From: an uncultured Clostridia bacterium
Lineage (GTDB): Bacteria > Bacillota > Clostridia > Christensenellales > Aristaeellaceae
DNA: 30,943 nt
Assembly (NCBI GenBank): GCA_934667105.1
Contig: CAKULG010000025.1
Location: forward strand, 1-30,943
Reading direction: 5' to 3'
Notes under the pieces: model-generated
Told to the model about the DNA's origin: nothing
The model's input: the letters and a program-made list of their open reading frames with translations, nothing else
Databases searched by the model: none
Program-made: the position numbers and the translations under genes
Part shown: positions 1 through 7,954 of the stretch, piece by piece
How positions within the stretch are numbered: position 1 is the first letter of the stretch
Layout of the letters: each line of letters opens with the position of its first letter

Positions 1-24
1 GATTTTCCTAATCATTATAGCATG
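1..24 (-). promoter_or_regulatory. Promoter/leader repeat, copy A (cut by window edge)
   Basis: On the minus strand this reads an extended -10 box (TGCTATAAT; TATAAT at 14-19) followed by GATTAGGAAAATC. It is an exact 24-base direct repeat of positions 79-102. The leader part runs off the left edge, so the downstream gene is not visible. No good -35 box is seen at the right distance, but the TGC before TATAAT gives an extended -10. Confidence 0.6.
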
Positions 25-47
25 ATTGTCGCCGTGCGGTTTATGAA

Positions 48-120
48 TCGCCGCCCGGCGACCCGGAAAATCTAAAGTGATTTTCCTAATCATTATAGCA
101 TGCGCGACGCGCCGCCGCAA
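48..120 (-). promoter_or_regulatory. Promoter and structured leader, copy B
   Basis: On the minus strand a weak -35 (TTGCGG, 115-120), a 17-base spacer and an extended -10 (TGCTATAAT, TATAAT at 92-97) are followed at the expected start of transcription by a perfect 8-bp hairpin: GGAAAATC (79-86), a 6-base loop, GATTTTCC (65-72). Then come GGGTC (60-64) and a second hairpin TCGCC/GGCGA (48-61). The same layout with different stem bases recurs at 7955-8033, upstream of the FAD oxidoreductase. It probably drives a minus-strand gene left of the window, since no gene lies between here and the edge. Confidence 0.6.
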
Positions 121-165
121 GAAAAACGGCGCGCCGACAAGCAAGCATCGAAGTCGGCTGCGCCG
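121..165 (-). terminator. Rho-independent terminator after the repeat protein gene
   Basis: On the minus strand a 12-bp GC stem (153-165 with 127-138, one bulged A) is followed directly by TTTTTC (121-126). It lies 60 bases past the stop of the minus-strand gene at 227-958 and just before the next promoter. Confidence 0.8.
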
Positions 166-226
166 CAAAGCATTCATTTTTAGAAACGACGGATTCAAAC
201 GGTTCTAACCGCAAGACGTTTTCTTA

Positions 227-958
227 TCAGCGATACGGATCAAAGCCCGGCTGGGGATACCAGGGCTTCGCCTCCGGGCAGGGCGGCGCGGCGGGCGCGC
301 CCATCATGCAGGAGGTCAGGATATACCCTTCCAGAATCAATTCCAGCGGCAGCGAGCCGCCCCCCGTTCCATCCAGGCAGCAGCTTCCGGCCAGCCGCGC
401 CGCGGCCTGCAAATAAATCTGCCCTCGCCAGCATTCCTGCTCCGGGCAGGCGCAGCGCAGGCGAAGTTCCTCCTGAATCGCGGCGGACAGGGTAAAGCAC
501 CGGCCCGCCGCGTCCCGCAGCTGCACGGCCAGCGGGATGGAAACCGACAGCAGCGCCGCTCCCCGTTCATGGCAGGGAAGTTCCTCATAACAGGGCGCGC
601 CGTCTGCCCACACGGCCAGCACGGAAAAAGGCGCGTCCGCCGCCTCGGGCAATTCCAGGCACAAGGGATAGCATTCCCTGCGCCGGTGCAGCTTGCCGCT
701 GCCCAGCACGCGCTGCATCAGATAGCCTCCAGGCAGCCGGGACGGGCGGCCGCATTCCAGTTCAGGCCGGGGTGGGCGGCCGCACCCGCATTCCGGCTCG
801 GGCCGGGGCGGACGGCCGCATCCACATTCCGGCTCAGGCCGGGGCGGACGGCCGCATCCGTATTCCGGTTCAGGCCGGGGCGGACGGCCGCATCCACATT
901 CCGGCTCAGGCCGGGGTGGGCGGCCGCAGGGCGGAAAGTAAGCATTTCTTTGCTTCAT
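227..958 (-). CDS. Cysteine-rich protein with five 12-residue proline/arginine repeats
   Basis: The predicted protein has 243 residues; I do not recognise a family. Residues about 11-74 are five near-perfect copies of a 12-residue unit (CGCGRPPRPEPE, with one YG and one ELE variant). The remaining ~165 residues hold over a dozen cysteines and short beta-like stretches, and end in a Pro/Tyr-rich tail (KPWYPQPGFDP). No signal peptide or membrane segment is visible. I chose the ATG at 958 because GGGAGG lies 7-8 bases upstream; the frame stays open further upstream to 1048 but would overlap the previous gene. It follows the metallo-hydrolase gene by 64 bases, and a terminator follows it. Cysteine-rich, repeat-bearing proteins of this kind occur in spore coats, and the organism does sporulate, but that role is a guess. 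Confidence 0.7.
   Translation of the reverse strand: MKQRNAYFPPCGRPPRPEPECGCGRPPRPEPEYGCGRPPRPEPECGCGRPPRPEPECGCGRPPRPELECGRPSRLPGGYLMQRVLGSGKLHRRRECYPLCLELPEAADAPFSVLAVWADGAPCYEELPCHERGAALLSVSIPLAVQLRDAAGRCFTLSAAIQEELRLRCACPEQECWRGQIYLQAAARLAGSCCLDGTGGGSLPLELILEGYILTSCMMGAPAAPPCPEAKPWYPQPGFDPYR
737..928 (-). repeat. 36-bp coding tandem repeat, five copies
   Basis: Five head-to-tail copies of a 36-base unit encode a 12-residue unit built around GRPPRPEPE. The first and last copies are incomplete at their edges. The copies differ by only a few bases, which suggests recent expansion or ongoing homogenisation. There are no spacers, so this is not a CRISPR array. Confidence 0.9.
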
Positions 959-1022
959 AGCAAAAGCCCTCCCTTGGCGATGATGCTTCATCCTATGCCG
1001 CGCAAGGGAGGGCGGTGCATTC

Positions 1023-2198
1023 TTATTCGGCGATTCCGTTATCCGCATAGGCCAGCGGGCGGCCCCAGGCGTCGTACAAAATGGCTTGATCGCGCTTTTT
1101 CGCGTGCCAGACGCGCTTCTTATCCCAGGTCAAATCCCGCTCTCCCGTCGTGGCCCGGGAGCCGACCACATATTCCTGGCCGGGGGCAAGGGTGATTTCC
1201 GGCAGTTCCAGTCGATCCTCGCCCTTGGTGGAAAAAAGGAAGCAGTCGGACAGCGTCTGGGCCGTGGCCGCGTTGTTCCGGATCGTCACGGTATCCTCCG
1301 TCCCGTCGATTTGCAGCGCCAGGCCCTGCCGCCGCGCGGGAACGCCCGTCCAGGCCACATCCTGAATTTCGATTTTTCCCTGGCGCAGGCTTACCAGCAG
1401 CGCATCCTGGGCCTGCTGGGAAACATAAACGGCGCAGCCCGCCGCGGCCAGCCGGGAAAGGGTGGAGGGCGCGGGGGTATCCGGCTCCTCAAAGCCGCTG
1501 GTGAGAATCACCGCCGCCCGGGGCAGCACCGCCCGCAAAAACGCCAAGGTGGTGGCTCCGCCGTCCCCGTGGTGCCCCGTTTTCAGCACGTCGCAGGGGG
1601 TCAGCGTTCCCGCCGCCAGCAGTTCGCCCTCCTCGTCCGCCTTCATATCTCCCGTCAGCAGAATGCTTCCCTCGGGGCAGGAAAAACGCATTACCAGCGA
1701 ATTGTTATTTTCATTTTCCTCATTCACGCTCAAGGGGCCCAGCACGGTAAATTCCGCCCCTTCCCCCGCAGGAATCACATCCCCCGCCCGCAGCCAGCGA
1801 ACCTGCTGTCCCCGCTGGGCGGCGGCCAGAGAAGCGGGGTGCTTGCCCGCCTTCTGATCGTAATAGATTTCCGCAGCGTACCATGCTTCCACCGCAATAT
1901 CGCTTTGCGCCAGGGCTTCCATGCCCCCGGCGTGGTCCTTATGGCAATGGGTGAGGAAAACGCCGTCCAGCCGTTGCACGCCCCATTGCGCCAGCGCCGT
2001 TTCCAGGGCGGCGTAGGTTTGCGCATAGCCGGTGTCGATCAGATAATACCGCCCGCCGTAGGAAAGCAGCATACAATCCGCCTTGCCGATATTCAGGCAC
2101 AGCAGCCGCGCCTCCCCCTCCGCCCGGGAAGGGACGCAGCCCGAAAGCAGCGCCGCCGCCATCAGCAGCAGGCACAGCAGCCGCATCGCTTTTCGCAT
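1023..2198 (-). CDS. Secreted metallo-beta-lactamase-fold lipoprotein with C-terminal lamin-tail domain
   Basis: This 391-residue protein starts with a lipoprotein signal (hydrophobic run, then LLSGC with Cys21 as the lipidation site), so it should sit on the outer face of the membrane. Residues about 30-280 form a metallo-beta-lactamase-fold hydrolase like the domain at the end of the DNA-uptake protein ComEC: HCHKDH at 84-89, a TGD motif and KTGHHGD supply the metal ligands. Residues about 295-391 look like a lamin-tail domain (beta-rich, with APGQEYVV and a final TWDKKRVW...AILYDAWG pattern). This combination is known in Firmicutes secreted hydrolases and nucleases. The substrate is unknown; nucleic acid or phosphodiester is plausible. 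GGGGGA precedes the start, and a TATAAT box lies at 2234-2239. It is divergent from the PHP gene. Confidence 0.85.
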   Translation of the reverse strand: MRKAMRLLCLLLMAAALLSGCVPSRAEGEARLLCLNIGKADCMLLSYGGRYYLIDTGYAQTYAALETALAQWGVQRLDGVFLTHCHKDHAGGMEALAQSDIAVEAWYAAEIYYDQKAGKHPASLAAAQRGQQVRWLRAGDVIPAGEGAEFTVLGPLSVNEENENNNSLVMRFSCPEGSILLTGDMKADEEGELLAAGTLTPCDVLKTGHHGDGGATTLAFLRAVLPRAAVILTSGFEEPDTPAPSTLSRLAAAGCAVYVSQQAQDALLVSLRQGKIEIQDVAWTGVPARRQGLALQIDGTEDTVTIRNNAATAQTLSDCFLFSTKGEDRLELPEITLAPGQEYVVGSRATTGERDLTWDKKRVWHAKKRDQAILYDAWGRPLAYADNGIAE

Positions 2199-2233
2199 TT
2201 CGTTTTTCCCCCTTTCACAGCGCTTTCTTTTCC

Positions 2234-2239
2234 ATTATA
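2234..2239 (-). promoter_or_regulatory. -10 box for the metallo-hydrolase gene
   Basis: TATAAT on the minus strand, 36 bases upstream of the start codon at 2198. The -35 region (TGCCGC) is poor, so this call rests on the -10 box alone. Confidence 0.45.
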
Positions 2240-2312
2240 CAGCATTCTCCCCCGCTGCGGCAGGCATGCGAAAAAAATTTACACCTTGTTTTTTTCTTCG
2301 CGCCGCCCGCCC

Positions 2313-2341
2313 TTGACCCCAGGGGCAAAGCGTGATATGAT
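2313..2341 (+). promoter_or_regulatory. Promoter for the PHP phosphoesterase gene
   Basis: TTGACC (2313-2318), a 17-base spacer and TATGAT (2336-2341) lie about 68 bases upstream of the ATG at 2409. The untranslated leader is rich in short GC and purine blocks. Confidence 0.75.
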
Positions 2342-2408
2342 GAAAGCCGCATTGGGGAGCTTTTCCGCGAAAAAGGGCGCGAAAGGCCGGAAAGGGAGCT
2401 TTTTTTAT

Positions 2409-3287
2409 ATGTATCAGGATATGTACGGCGTGAAACGCATGAAAATCAATCTGCATCAGCACACCACCTGCTCGGACGGGCGGCTTTCCCCGGAGGAGGC
2501 CGCAGCCCGCTATCAGGCAGCCGGTTATGATATGGTAGCCCTCACCGATCACTGGTATTTCCGGCAGAGCGGCGAAATAAACGGTCTGCGCATTCTGGGC
2601 GGGGCGGAATACGATTTCGGCGGGGACGGCGCGACGGGCGTATATCACATTCTGGGTCTTGGCTGTCAGCGCGCGCCGGAATTGAAAAAGGGCATGGGCC
2701 CCCAGGCCCTGCTGGACGGCATTAACGCCTGCGGCGGCCTGGCGGTGCTGGCACATCCCGCCTGGTCGCTGAATACGGCGGCCCAGGCGGCGGCGCTTTG
2801 CGGCGTGGGCGCCACGGAGATTTACAACACCGTGTCCGACGCGCATGAATCCGCCCGGCCTTATTCCGGCGATTTTGTGGATACCGCCGCGGGCCAGGGC
2901 ATGATTTTCCCACTTCTCGCCTCGGACGATACCCACTATTACGACGGAACGGACGATACCTGCTGCGCCATCATGCTGGATTGCCCGCTGGACGCGCCCG
3001 ACGCGGAAGTGCTCAACGCCATCCGCCAACAGAAATTCTACGCCACCCAAGGGCCTGAAATTCATCTGGAGCGGGTGGGGAACGAGGCCGTGGTGCATTG
3101 CTCTCCCGCCTGCCGGATCAATTTCTTTTCCAACGCCGTCTGGGGCCGGGGCCACGGCCACGCGGGCGAAGGCCTCACCGAGGCCCGCTGCACCCTGATG
3201 CCTTTTGAAACCTTTATCCGCGCCGAGGTCACGGATGAAAAGGGCCGCAAGGCCTGGAGCAACATTCTCCGGCTGAAGGAAGCGTAA
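2409..3287 (+). CDS. PHP-domain phosphoesterase
   Basis: The 292-residue protein belongs to the PHP (polymerase and histidinol phosphatase) metal-dependent phosphoesterases. The diagnostic motifs are in order: NLHQHTTCSDG (His16, His18), LTDHW near residue 49, AHPAW in the middle, and DDTHYYDG later. These supply the ligands of the multi-metal site. The likely reaction is hydrolysis of a phosphate mono- or diester in the cytoplasm; the substrate cannot be told from sequence. I chose the ATG at 2409 because GGGAGC lies upstream and a clear promoter sits at 2313-2341. An internal ATG at 2439, just before the first motif, lacks a ribosome site. The open frame upstream to 1086 is antisense to the neighbour and not part of this gene. 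Confidence 0.85.
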   Translation: MYQDMYGVKRMKINLHQHTTCSDGRLSPEEAAARYQAAGYDMVALTDHWYFRQSGEINGLRILGGAEYDFGGDGATGVYHILGLGCQRAPELKKGMGPQALLDGINACGGLAVLAHPAWSLNTAAQAAALCGVGATEIYNTVSDAHESARPYSGDFVDTAAGQGMIFPLLASDDTHYYDGTDDTCCAIMLDCPLDAPDAEVLNAIRQQKFYATQGPEIHLERVGNEAVVHCSPACRINFFSNAVWGRGHGHAGEGLTEARCTLMPFETFIRAEVTDEKGRKAWSNILRLKEA

Positions 3288-3298
3288 AAAATACGAAA

Positions 3299-3329
3299 AG
3301 GGGATTTGGGGGCGGCCCAAGAATCCCCT
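3299..3329. repeat. Inverted repeat after the PHP gene
   Basis: AGGGGATT (3299-3306) pairs with AATCCCCT (3322-3329), extended inward by TTGGG/CCCAA with one bulge. There is no T-tract, so it may be a pause or 3'-end protecting hairpin ahead of the stronger terminator at 3380-3422. Confidence 0.5.
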
Positions 3330-3379
3330 CTCGCACTCTTCCAAAAAACCGTATAGAAAGAAAATGAATTCGCATTGCA

Positions 3380-3422
3380 AACGCTCCGGCCCGCGAACGT
3401 TGATCGCGCGGGCCGGAGCGTT
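3380..3422. terminator. Bidirectional terminator between convergent PHP and tlyA genes
   Basis: A perfect 16-bp stem (3380-3395 with 3407-3422; core CTCCGGCCCGCG) with an 11-base loop is followed by TTCTTTATAA on the plus strand. It lies between the ends of the plus-strand PHP gene and the minus-strand tlyA gene and probably serves both. Confidence 0.75.
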
Positions 3423-3456
3423 CTTTATAACGATCGTAATCGCACTTCAAAATGCG

Positions 3457-4260
3457 TTATGCATGGTTCAATTCCCGATGCGCCTGCTCCACCAGCCGCA
3501 GAATTTCTTCATCGGAAATTTCCTTTCCAGCGCCGGGGCGAATATCCGCCAAGAATTCGATATTGCCGGCCGGGCCCTTAATGGGCGAAAAGGTCAGCCC
3601 CGCCGCATGCCAGCCAAAAGAGGGCGCGAACTGGCAGATTTCCCGCAGCACCCGGGCGTGGATTTCCTTTTCCCGCACAACGCCGTTCTTGCCGACCTGG
3701 CCGCGCCCCGCCTCAAACTGGGGCTTCACCAGGGTGAAAAAGCGGCCGCCCGGGCCCATAATTTCCGCCGCCACCGGTAAAATCAGTTTAATGGAAATAA
3801 ACGATACGTCCATCACCGTCAGGTTGGGCTGGCGGTCGAAGCTTTCCCGGGTCAGCGTGCGGGCGTTGGTGCGCTCCATCACGGTAACGCGCGCATCGTT
3901 GCGCAGCCGCCAATCCAATTGGCCGTAGCCCACGTCGATGGCGTATACATGCGCCGCCCCATGCCGCAGGAGCACGTCGGTAAAGCCGCCCGCCGCCGCG
4001 CCGATATCCAGGGCCACCGCCCCCGTCACATCCGCCTGAAAGGCGGTGATGGCCTTTTCCAGCTTATGCCCGCCCCGGCTGGCAAAATGGGTCTGTTCGC
4101 CCCGCAGGGTGACGGGCGCGTCCTCCTCCGCCTGCTCGGAGGCCTTGAGCACCTTCCGCTCGCCAATATACACCTGGCCCGCCATAATCAGCGCCTGGGC
4201 CTTTTCCCGGCTTTCCGCCAGGCCGTGGGCCGCCAGCCATACGTCGATCCGCTGCTTCAT
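3457..4260 (-). CDS. tlyA: TlyA-family 23S/16S rRNA 2'-O-methyltransferase
   Basis: This 267-residue protein has the two-part TlyA layout. An S4 RNA-binding domain covers residues 1-60 (RIDVWLAAHGLAESREKAQ). A Rossmann-type AdoMet methyltransferase follows, starting SRGGHKLEKA and carrying DIGAAAGGFTD (Asp85) as the cofactor site; KPQFE follows later. Family members 2'-O-methylate cytidines in rRNA and also include proteins called hemolysin A. The start at 4260 overlaps the dxs stop as ATGA, with AAGGCGG 7 bases upstream; an ATG two codons earlier (4266) is also possible. The family's usual next genes in Clostridia (nadK, argR, recN) are absent; a terminator and the convergent PHP gene follow instead. 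Confidence 0.92.
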   Translation of the reverse strand: MKQRIDVWLAAHGLAESREKAQALIMAGQVYIGERKVLKASEQAEEDAPVTLRGEQTHFASRGGHKLEKAITAFQADVTGAVALDIGAAAGGFTDVLLRHGAAHVYAIDVGYGQLDWRLRNDARVTVMERTNARTLTRESFDRQPNLTVMDVSFISIKLILPVAAEIMGPGGRFFTLVKPQFEAGRGQVGKNGVVREKEIHARVLREICQFAPSFGWHAAGLTFSPIKGPAGNIEFLADIRPGAGKEISDEEILRLVEQAHRELNHA

Positions 4261-6101
4261 TTGCATACCGCCTTTTGAATTTGATCTGCGATTTGCTCCC
4301 CCGTCAGGCCGCAGCGCGCCAGCAGCGCGCGCCGCTCGCCCTGGGCGATAAACGCATCGGGCAGGCCCAGCATTTTTTCCGGAGGGCGGAGCTTATTTTC
4401 CGCACAATAATGGGCGATTTCGCCGCCCAGCCCAGCGGAGGGCCAGGCCTCCTCCAGGGTGAAATAGGGCGTATTGCTCCCGCTCAGCCGCGCCAGCGCG
4501 TCCGCATCCAGGGGCTTGAGGGATGAAGCGTTAATCACCGCAAGAGAAACGCCCCGGGCGGCCAGCCGCTCCGCCGCGTCCATCGCCTCTTCCAATATGC
4601 CGGAATAGGCGATCACCGCCGCGTCCCCGCCTTCCCGAATCCATTCCCATTTTCCCGGCGCAAAATTTCCCGTATACGCGCTCAGCCCGACGATCTGCCG
4701 GGGATAGCGAATGGCCGTGGGGCCGGGATGGGCCAGCGCCCAATCGATCATGGCCCGCAGCTCGCCCTCGCAGCGGGGAGACAGCAGCGTCAGATTGGGA
4801 ATGCCCCGCAAGAAGGGCACGCCGAACACCCCGTGATGGGTGGCCCCGTCCTCGCCCCCCAGGCCCGCCCGATCCATCAGGAAGCACACGGGCAGCTTTT
4901 GCAGGCACACGTCCACCGTTATCTGATCTATCGCCCGCTGGAGGAAGGTTTCATAAATGGCCACAAAGGGCCGCAGCCCTGCGGCGGCCATGCCTGCCGC
5001 CAGCGTCGCGGCGTGCTCCTCCGCAATGCCCACATCGGACAGCCGCTCCGGAAAGCGCGCCGCAAAGGAGCCGAAACCCGTGCTTTCCGTCATGGCGGCG
5101 GTAATCACGCAGATACGCGGATCCTTTTCCGCCCTTTTCAGCAGATGCTCCCCCGCCACACGGCCCAGCACAGTTTCCTCCCGGGCGGTGCAATGCGCCG
5201 CAGGGGGCACGCCGTGGTATTTTTCCGGCTGCCGCTCCGCCTTCATGAAGCCCGCGCCCTTTTGCGTGGCCACATGCAGCACCACCGGCTCCTGCATTTT
5301 CAGCATTCGAGCGATAATCATTTCAAGCCCCGGCCGGTCGTGGCCGTCGACGGGGCCAAAATAGCGAAAGCCCAGCGACGTGAAGAATTTATCCCGCACG
5401 AATAGCCCCCGCAGCCGGTTTTTCAGCCGCAGCACCCAATCATGCAGGATCTCGCCCCCAACGGGGCTTTTGCGCAGCAGCAGGGCCACCGTGTTTTTCG
5501 CCCCCAGCCAGCCCCGGCTCAGCCGCAGCTTGGTCAAATGGGCGGAAAGCGCCCCCACGTTGCGGGAGATGGACATGCCGTTATCATTCAGCACCACCAG
5601 CAGGGGCGTTTTACGGCTGCCCGCGTCGTTCAGCGCCTCATAGCACATGCCGCCCGTCAGCGCGCCGTCCCCCACCACGACCGCCACAGCGTAATCCTGC
5701 CCCAATTGATCCCGCGCCCGGGCCATACCCAGCGCGGCGGAAATGGAGGCGGAGGCGTGGCCGCCGCCAAAGGCGTCGTATTCGCTTTCCGCCCGGCAGG
5801 GAAAGCCGCTCAGCCCGTCTATTTTCCGCAGGGTGGAAAAGCGGGCGTAGCGGCCGGTGAGCATTTTATGGGCGTAGCATTGGTGCCCTACGTCGAAAAT
5901 CAGCTTGTCCCTGGGGCAATTCAGCACCCGGTGCAGCGCCAGCGTCAGCTCCACCACCCCCAGATTGGAGGCCAGATGCCCGCCGTTCACCCCCACGGTG
6001 TGAATAATTTCCGTTCGTATTTCCCCCGCCAGCTCCTGCAATTCCCGTTCGGACAGGCCGCGCAGCTGGGCGGGGGAGGTTATTTCGGATAGCTTTATCA
6101 T
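4257..6101 (-). CDS. dxs: 1-deoxy-D-xylulose-5-phosphate synthase
   Basis: This 614-residue thiamine-diphosphate enzyme joins pyruvate and glyceraldehyde 3-phosphate to make DXP, the first step of the MEP isoprenoid pathway, in the cytoplasm. The length is normal for the family. Visible signatures are LASNLGVVELTLALH and FDVGHQCY near the N terminus, the cofactor motif GDGALTGGMCYEALNDAG around 143, SISRNVG, PVDGHD, and the second-domain DRAGLGGEDGATHHG near 412. GGAG lies 11 bases upstream of the ATG. It is 32 bases downstream of the FAD oxidoreductase gene and is coupled to tlyA by ATGA, so the three are probably one transcript from the promoter near 8010. Confidence 0.96.
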   Translation of the reverse strand: MIKLSEITSPAQLRGLSERELQELAGEIRTEIIHTVGVNGGHLASNLGVVELTLALHRVLNCPRDKLIFDVGHQCYAHKMLTGRYARFSTLRKIDGLSGFPCRAESEYDAFGGGHASASISAALGMARARDQLGQDYAVAVVVGDGALTGGMCYEALNDAGSRKTPLLVVLNDNGMSISRNVGALSAHLTKLRLSRGWLGAKNTVALLLRKSPVGGEILHDWVLRLKNRLRGLFVRDKFFTSLGFRYFGPVDGHDRPGLEMIIARMLKMQEPVVLHVATQKGAGFMKAERQPEKYHGVPPAAHCTAREETVLGRVAGEHLLKRAEKDPRICVITAAMTESTGFGSFAARFPERLSDVGIAEEHAATLAAGMAAAGLRPFVAIYETFLQRAIDQITVDVCLQKLPVCFLMDRAGLGGEDGATHHGVFGVPFLRGIPNLTLLSPRCEGELRAMIDWALAHPGPTAIRYPRQIVGLSAYTGNFAPGKWEWIREGGDAAVIAYSGILEEAMDAAERLAARGVSLAVINASSLKPLDADALARLSGSNTPYFTLEEAWPSAGLGGEIAHYCAENKLRPPEKMLGLPDAFIAQGERRALLARCGLTGEQIADQIQKAVCK

Positions 6102-6133
6102 CGATTGTTTTCTCCGTTATTGATCCGGGCGCG

Positions 6134-7906
6134 TTATTCCACATAGGCGGCGAAAAGCCGGGCTATTTTCGCGCCCCAGGTGGCCCGGGGCGTAAGCCGC
6201 AGCCCGTCCGTTCTGCGCCCCACGGGGGCGATATACAGGCGCTGATAGTTATTTTCTTCCGCCTGCAGAAGCTCCCAGCCCTTTTCCGTGCGCGCTTCCA
6301 GGGTGAAGGCACGGGTGAGCGCCGCGGGCACGCGAGAGGCGCGCCAGCCCAGGGGCCGGTTGCACAGCATGGGCCGGTTCAGGCCCATCTGCGTTTCGGG
6401 CAGGGAATCCCGGTTCAATTCGCTGTCGAAGATCAGGCGCAGCGCCGTCACGAAAACGGGCCGCTCCCAGGTGATTTCCAGTGCCTCGCCCGGGGGAATA
6501 TCCAGGGCGTGGCTTTGGCCGTCCAGGGGCCTATCCACCCCGTCCCGCAGCGCGTCCGCCCTTTGGCCCGCGCAAAAATAACGCGCTTCTCCGCAAAGCG
6601 GGGGAATTTCCTGCCGGCTGAAGGGCAGATAGCAGTCGTCCGCCATCAGCCGCCCCCGCAGCAGGGCGATATGCCGCTGATACACGCCCCGGGGCGTTTC
6701 CCCCTTTTCCACCGCCAGGGCCGCCGCCGTGCCCGCCGCCTGGCCCAGCAGGGCGCAGGTAGCCATCACCCGGGAGGCGCTCAGGGCGGCGTGGCTCACC
6801 GAAATATTCCGCCCGGCGAACATCAGGTTTTCCACCGTTTTGGAATACAGGCAGCGATAGGGAATGCCAAAGGGCGAGGGGGCGGGATGAAAAATCGTGG
6901 GCGGCTCCTGGGTGCGCATGCCGCCGGGATGGTGATCGTCCATCGTCCAGCCGCCATAGGCCACCAGATCGGGGAAATGCCCGCCGGAGCGCACGTCCGC
7001 CTGAGTCATCACATAATCGCCGATATAACGGCGGCTTTCCCGCTTACCCGGCAGAAAGCCCAGCCAATCCAGATGCCAGAATTTGTTTTTTTCTTTGTTT
7101 TCCGGGGCGTTCTTGATATAATCCCACAGGCCCATGGCCTCGGCGAGCAGCTCGTCCCGAAGCGATTCGGTATCCCGGATAGCATGCTGCTGGCCGCCCA
7201 ATTCCAGATACCAGAAATTCTCCCCTGGGCTGTCCATATCGGGCAGGCGGTAGGGGGCCAGCTGCTCCCGGGTAATCTTCTTCGCCCAGGGAGGGGGCGT
7301 GAATTCGCTGGCATAGGCCTCCTGGCGCGCTTGCAGCAGGCAGCTCATGCCCATCGTTTTTTCATCCGCCGTCTCGGGAGCGATGGATTCGCCGAATTCC
7401 GCCCGGCCCTCCCGGCCCATGCGGCAGGGCGCGCCGGTGATGGGCTGCAACACGCTGTCCCCCGAGCAATCGATAAAAATTTTGGCGCGCACCCGGTGAA
7501 ATTGCTGGGTGGTGGTCTGGTAGCCCGTAATGCTTTCCAGCCGTTCCCCCGTCATTTCGCCGTCCATGCAGGCGCAGTTGAGCAGTGTTTCCAGGCCGCG
7601 CTGGGCCTTTGCCTTGCCCAGCAGCACGCCGTCCCACAGGGAATAATTTTTTTCAGGGTTTAAATATTGGTTTTCCAGCAGCAGCTCCTCAATCATGCCC
7701 GTTTCCCGGTTATCCCTGCCGTGCGCGCCGCAAATCCACATGCGAATTTCGCTGGAGGCGTTTCCCCCCAGCACGGGCCGATCCTGCATCAGCAGCGTTT
7801 TCGCCCCATGCCGGGCGCTGGCCAAGGCGGCGCACAGGCCCGCCATGCCCCCGCCCACCACGCATACGTCCACCGCATGGGTAATCGTTTCAAATGCGTT
7901 CCGCAT
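6134..7906 (-). CDS. FAD-dependent oxidoreductase (FAD_oxidored family)
   Basis: This ~590-residue protein opens with a Rossmann dinucleotide site (VVGGGMAG, residues about 16-23), then GGNASSEIRMWICGAHG and RETGMIEE, which mark the FAD-dependent oxidoreductase family common in Clostridia and Bacteroidetes and often annotated as xanthan-lyase-like. ECSGDS-type (here DCSGDSVL), MFAGRNISVSHAALSASRVMATC and LGQAAGTAAALA complete the FAD fold. The last ~150 residues form a beta-rich domain of carbohydrate-binding type. A sugar or glycan-related substrate is plausible but not shown. I chose the ATG at 7906 with GGGGA upstream; a TTG at 7924 is less likely. It is first in a group with dxs and tlyA, an unusual neighbour for them, and has a promoter and structured leader at 7955-8033. 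Confidence 0.85.
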   Translation of the reverse strand: MRNAFETITHAVDVCVVGGGMAGLCAALASARHGAKTLLMQDRPVLGGNASSEIRMWICGAHGRDNRETGMIEELLLENQYLNPEKNYSLWDGVLLGKAKAQRGLETLLNCACMDGEMTGERLESITGYQTTTQQFHRVRAKIFIDCSGDSVLQPITGAPCRMGREGRAEFGESIAPETADEKTMGMSCLLQARQEAYASEFTPPPWAKKITREQLAPYRLPDMDSPGENFWYLELGGQQHAIRDTESLRDELLAEAMGLWDYIKNAPENKEKNKFWHLDWLGFLPGKRESRRYIGDYVMTQADVRSGGHFPDLVAYGGWTMDDHHPGGMRTQEPPTIFHPAPSPFGIPYRCLYSKTVENLMFAGRNISVSHAALSASRVMATCALLGQAAGTAAALAVEKGETPRGVYQRHIALLRGRLMADDCYLPFSRQEIPPLCGEARYFCAGQRADALRDGVDRPLDGQSHALDIPPGEALEITWERPVFVTALRLIFDSELNRDSLPETQMGLNRPMLCNRPLGWRASRVPAALTRAFTLEARTEKGWELLQAEENNYQRLYIAPVGRRTDGLRLTPRATWGAKIARLFAAYVE

Positions 7907-7954
7907 CGCGCATCCCCGCTTCAATCGTTTTCGCGCCCGCCAGCGTAACGCTTA

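Noticed and set aside
737..928. Candidate CRISPR array from 36-bp repeats
   Set aside because: The repeats are directly adjacent with no spacers and keep one coding frame.
1086..2408. Long plus-strand extension upstream of the PHP protein
   Set aside because: It is antisense to the metallo-hydrolase gene and has no family motif; the PHP motifs, ribosome site and promoter all begin after 2300.
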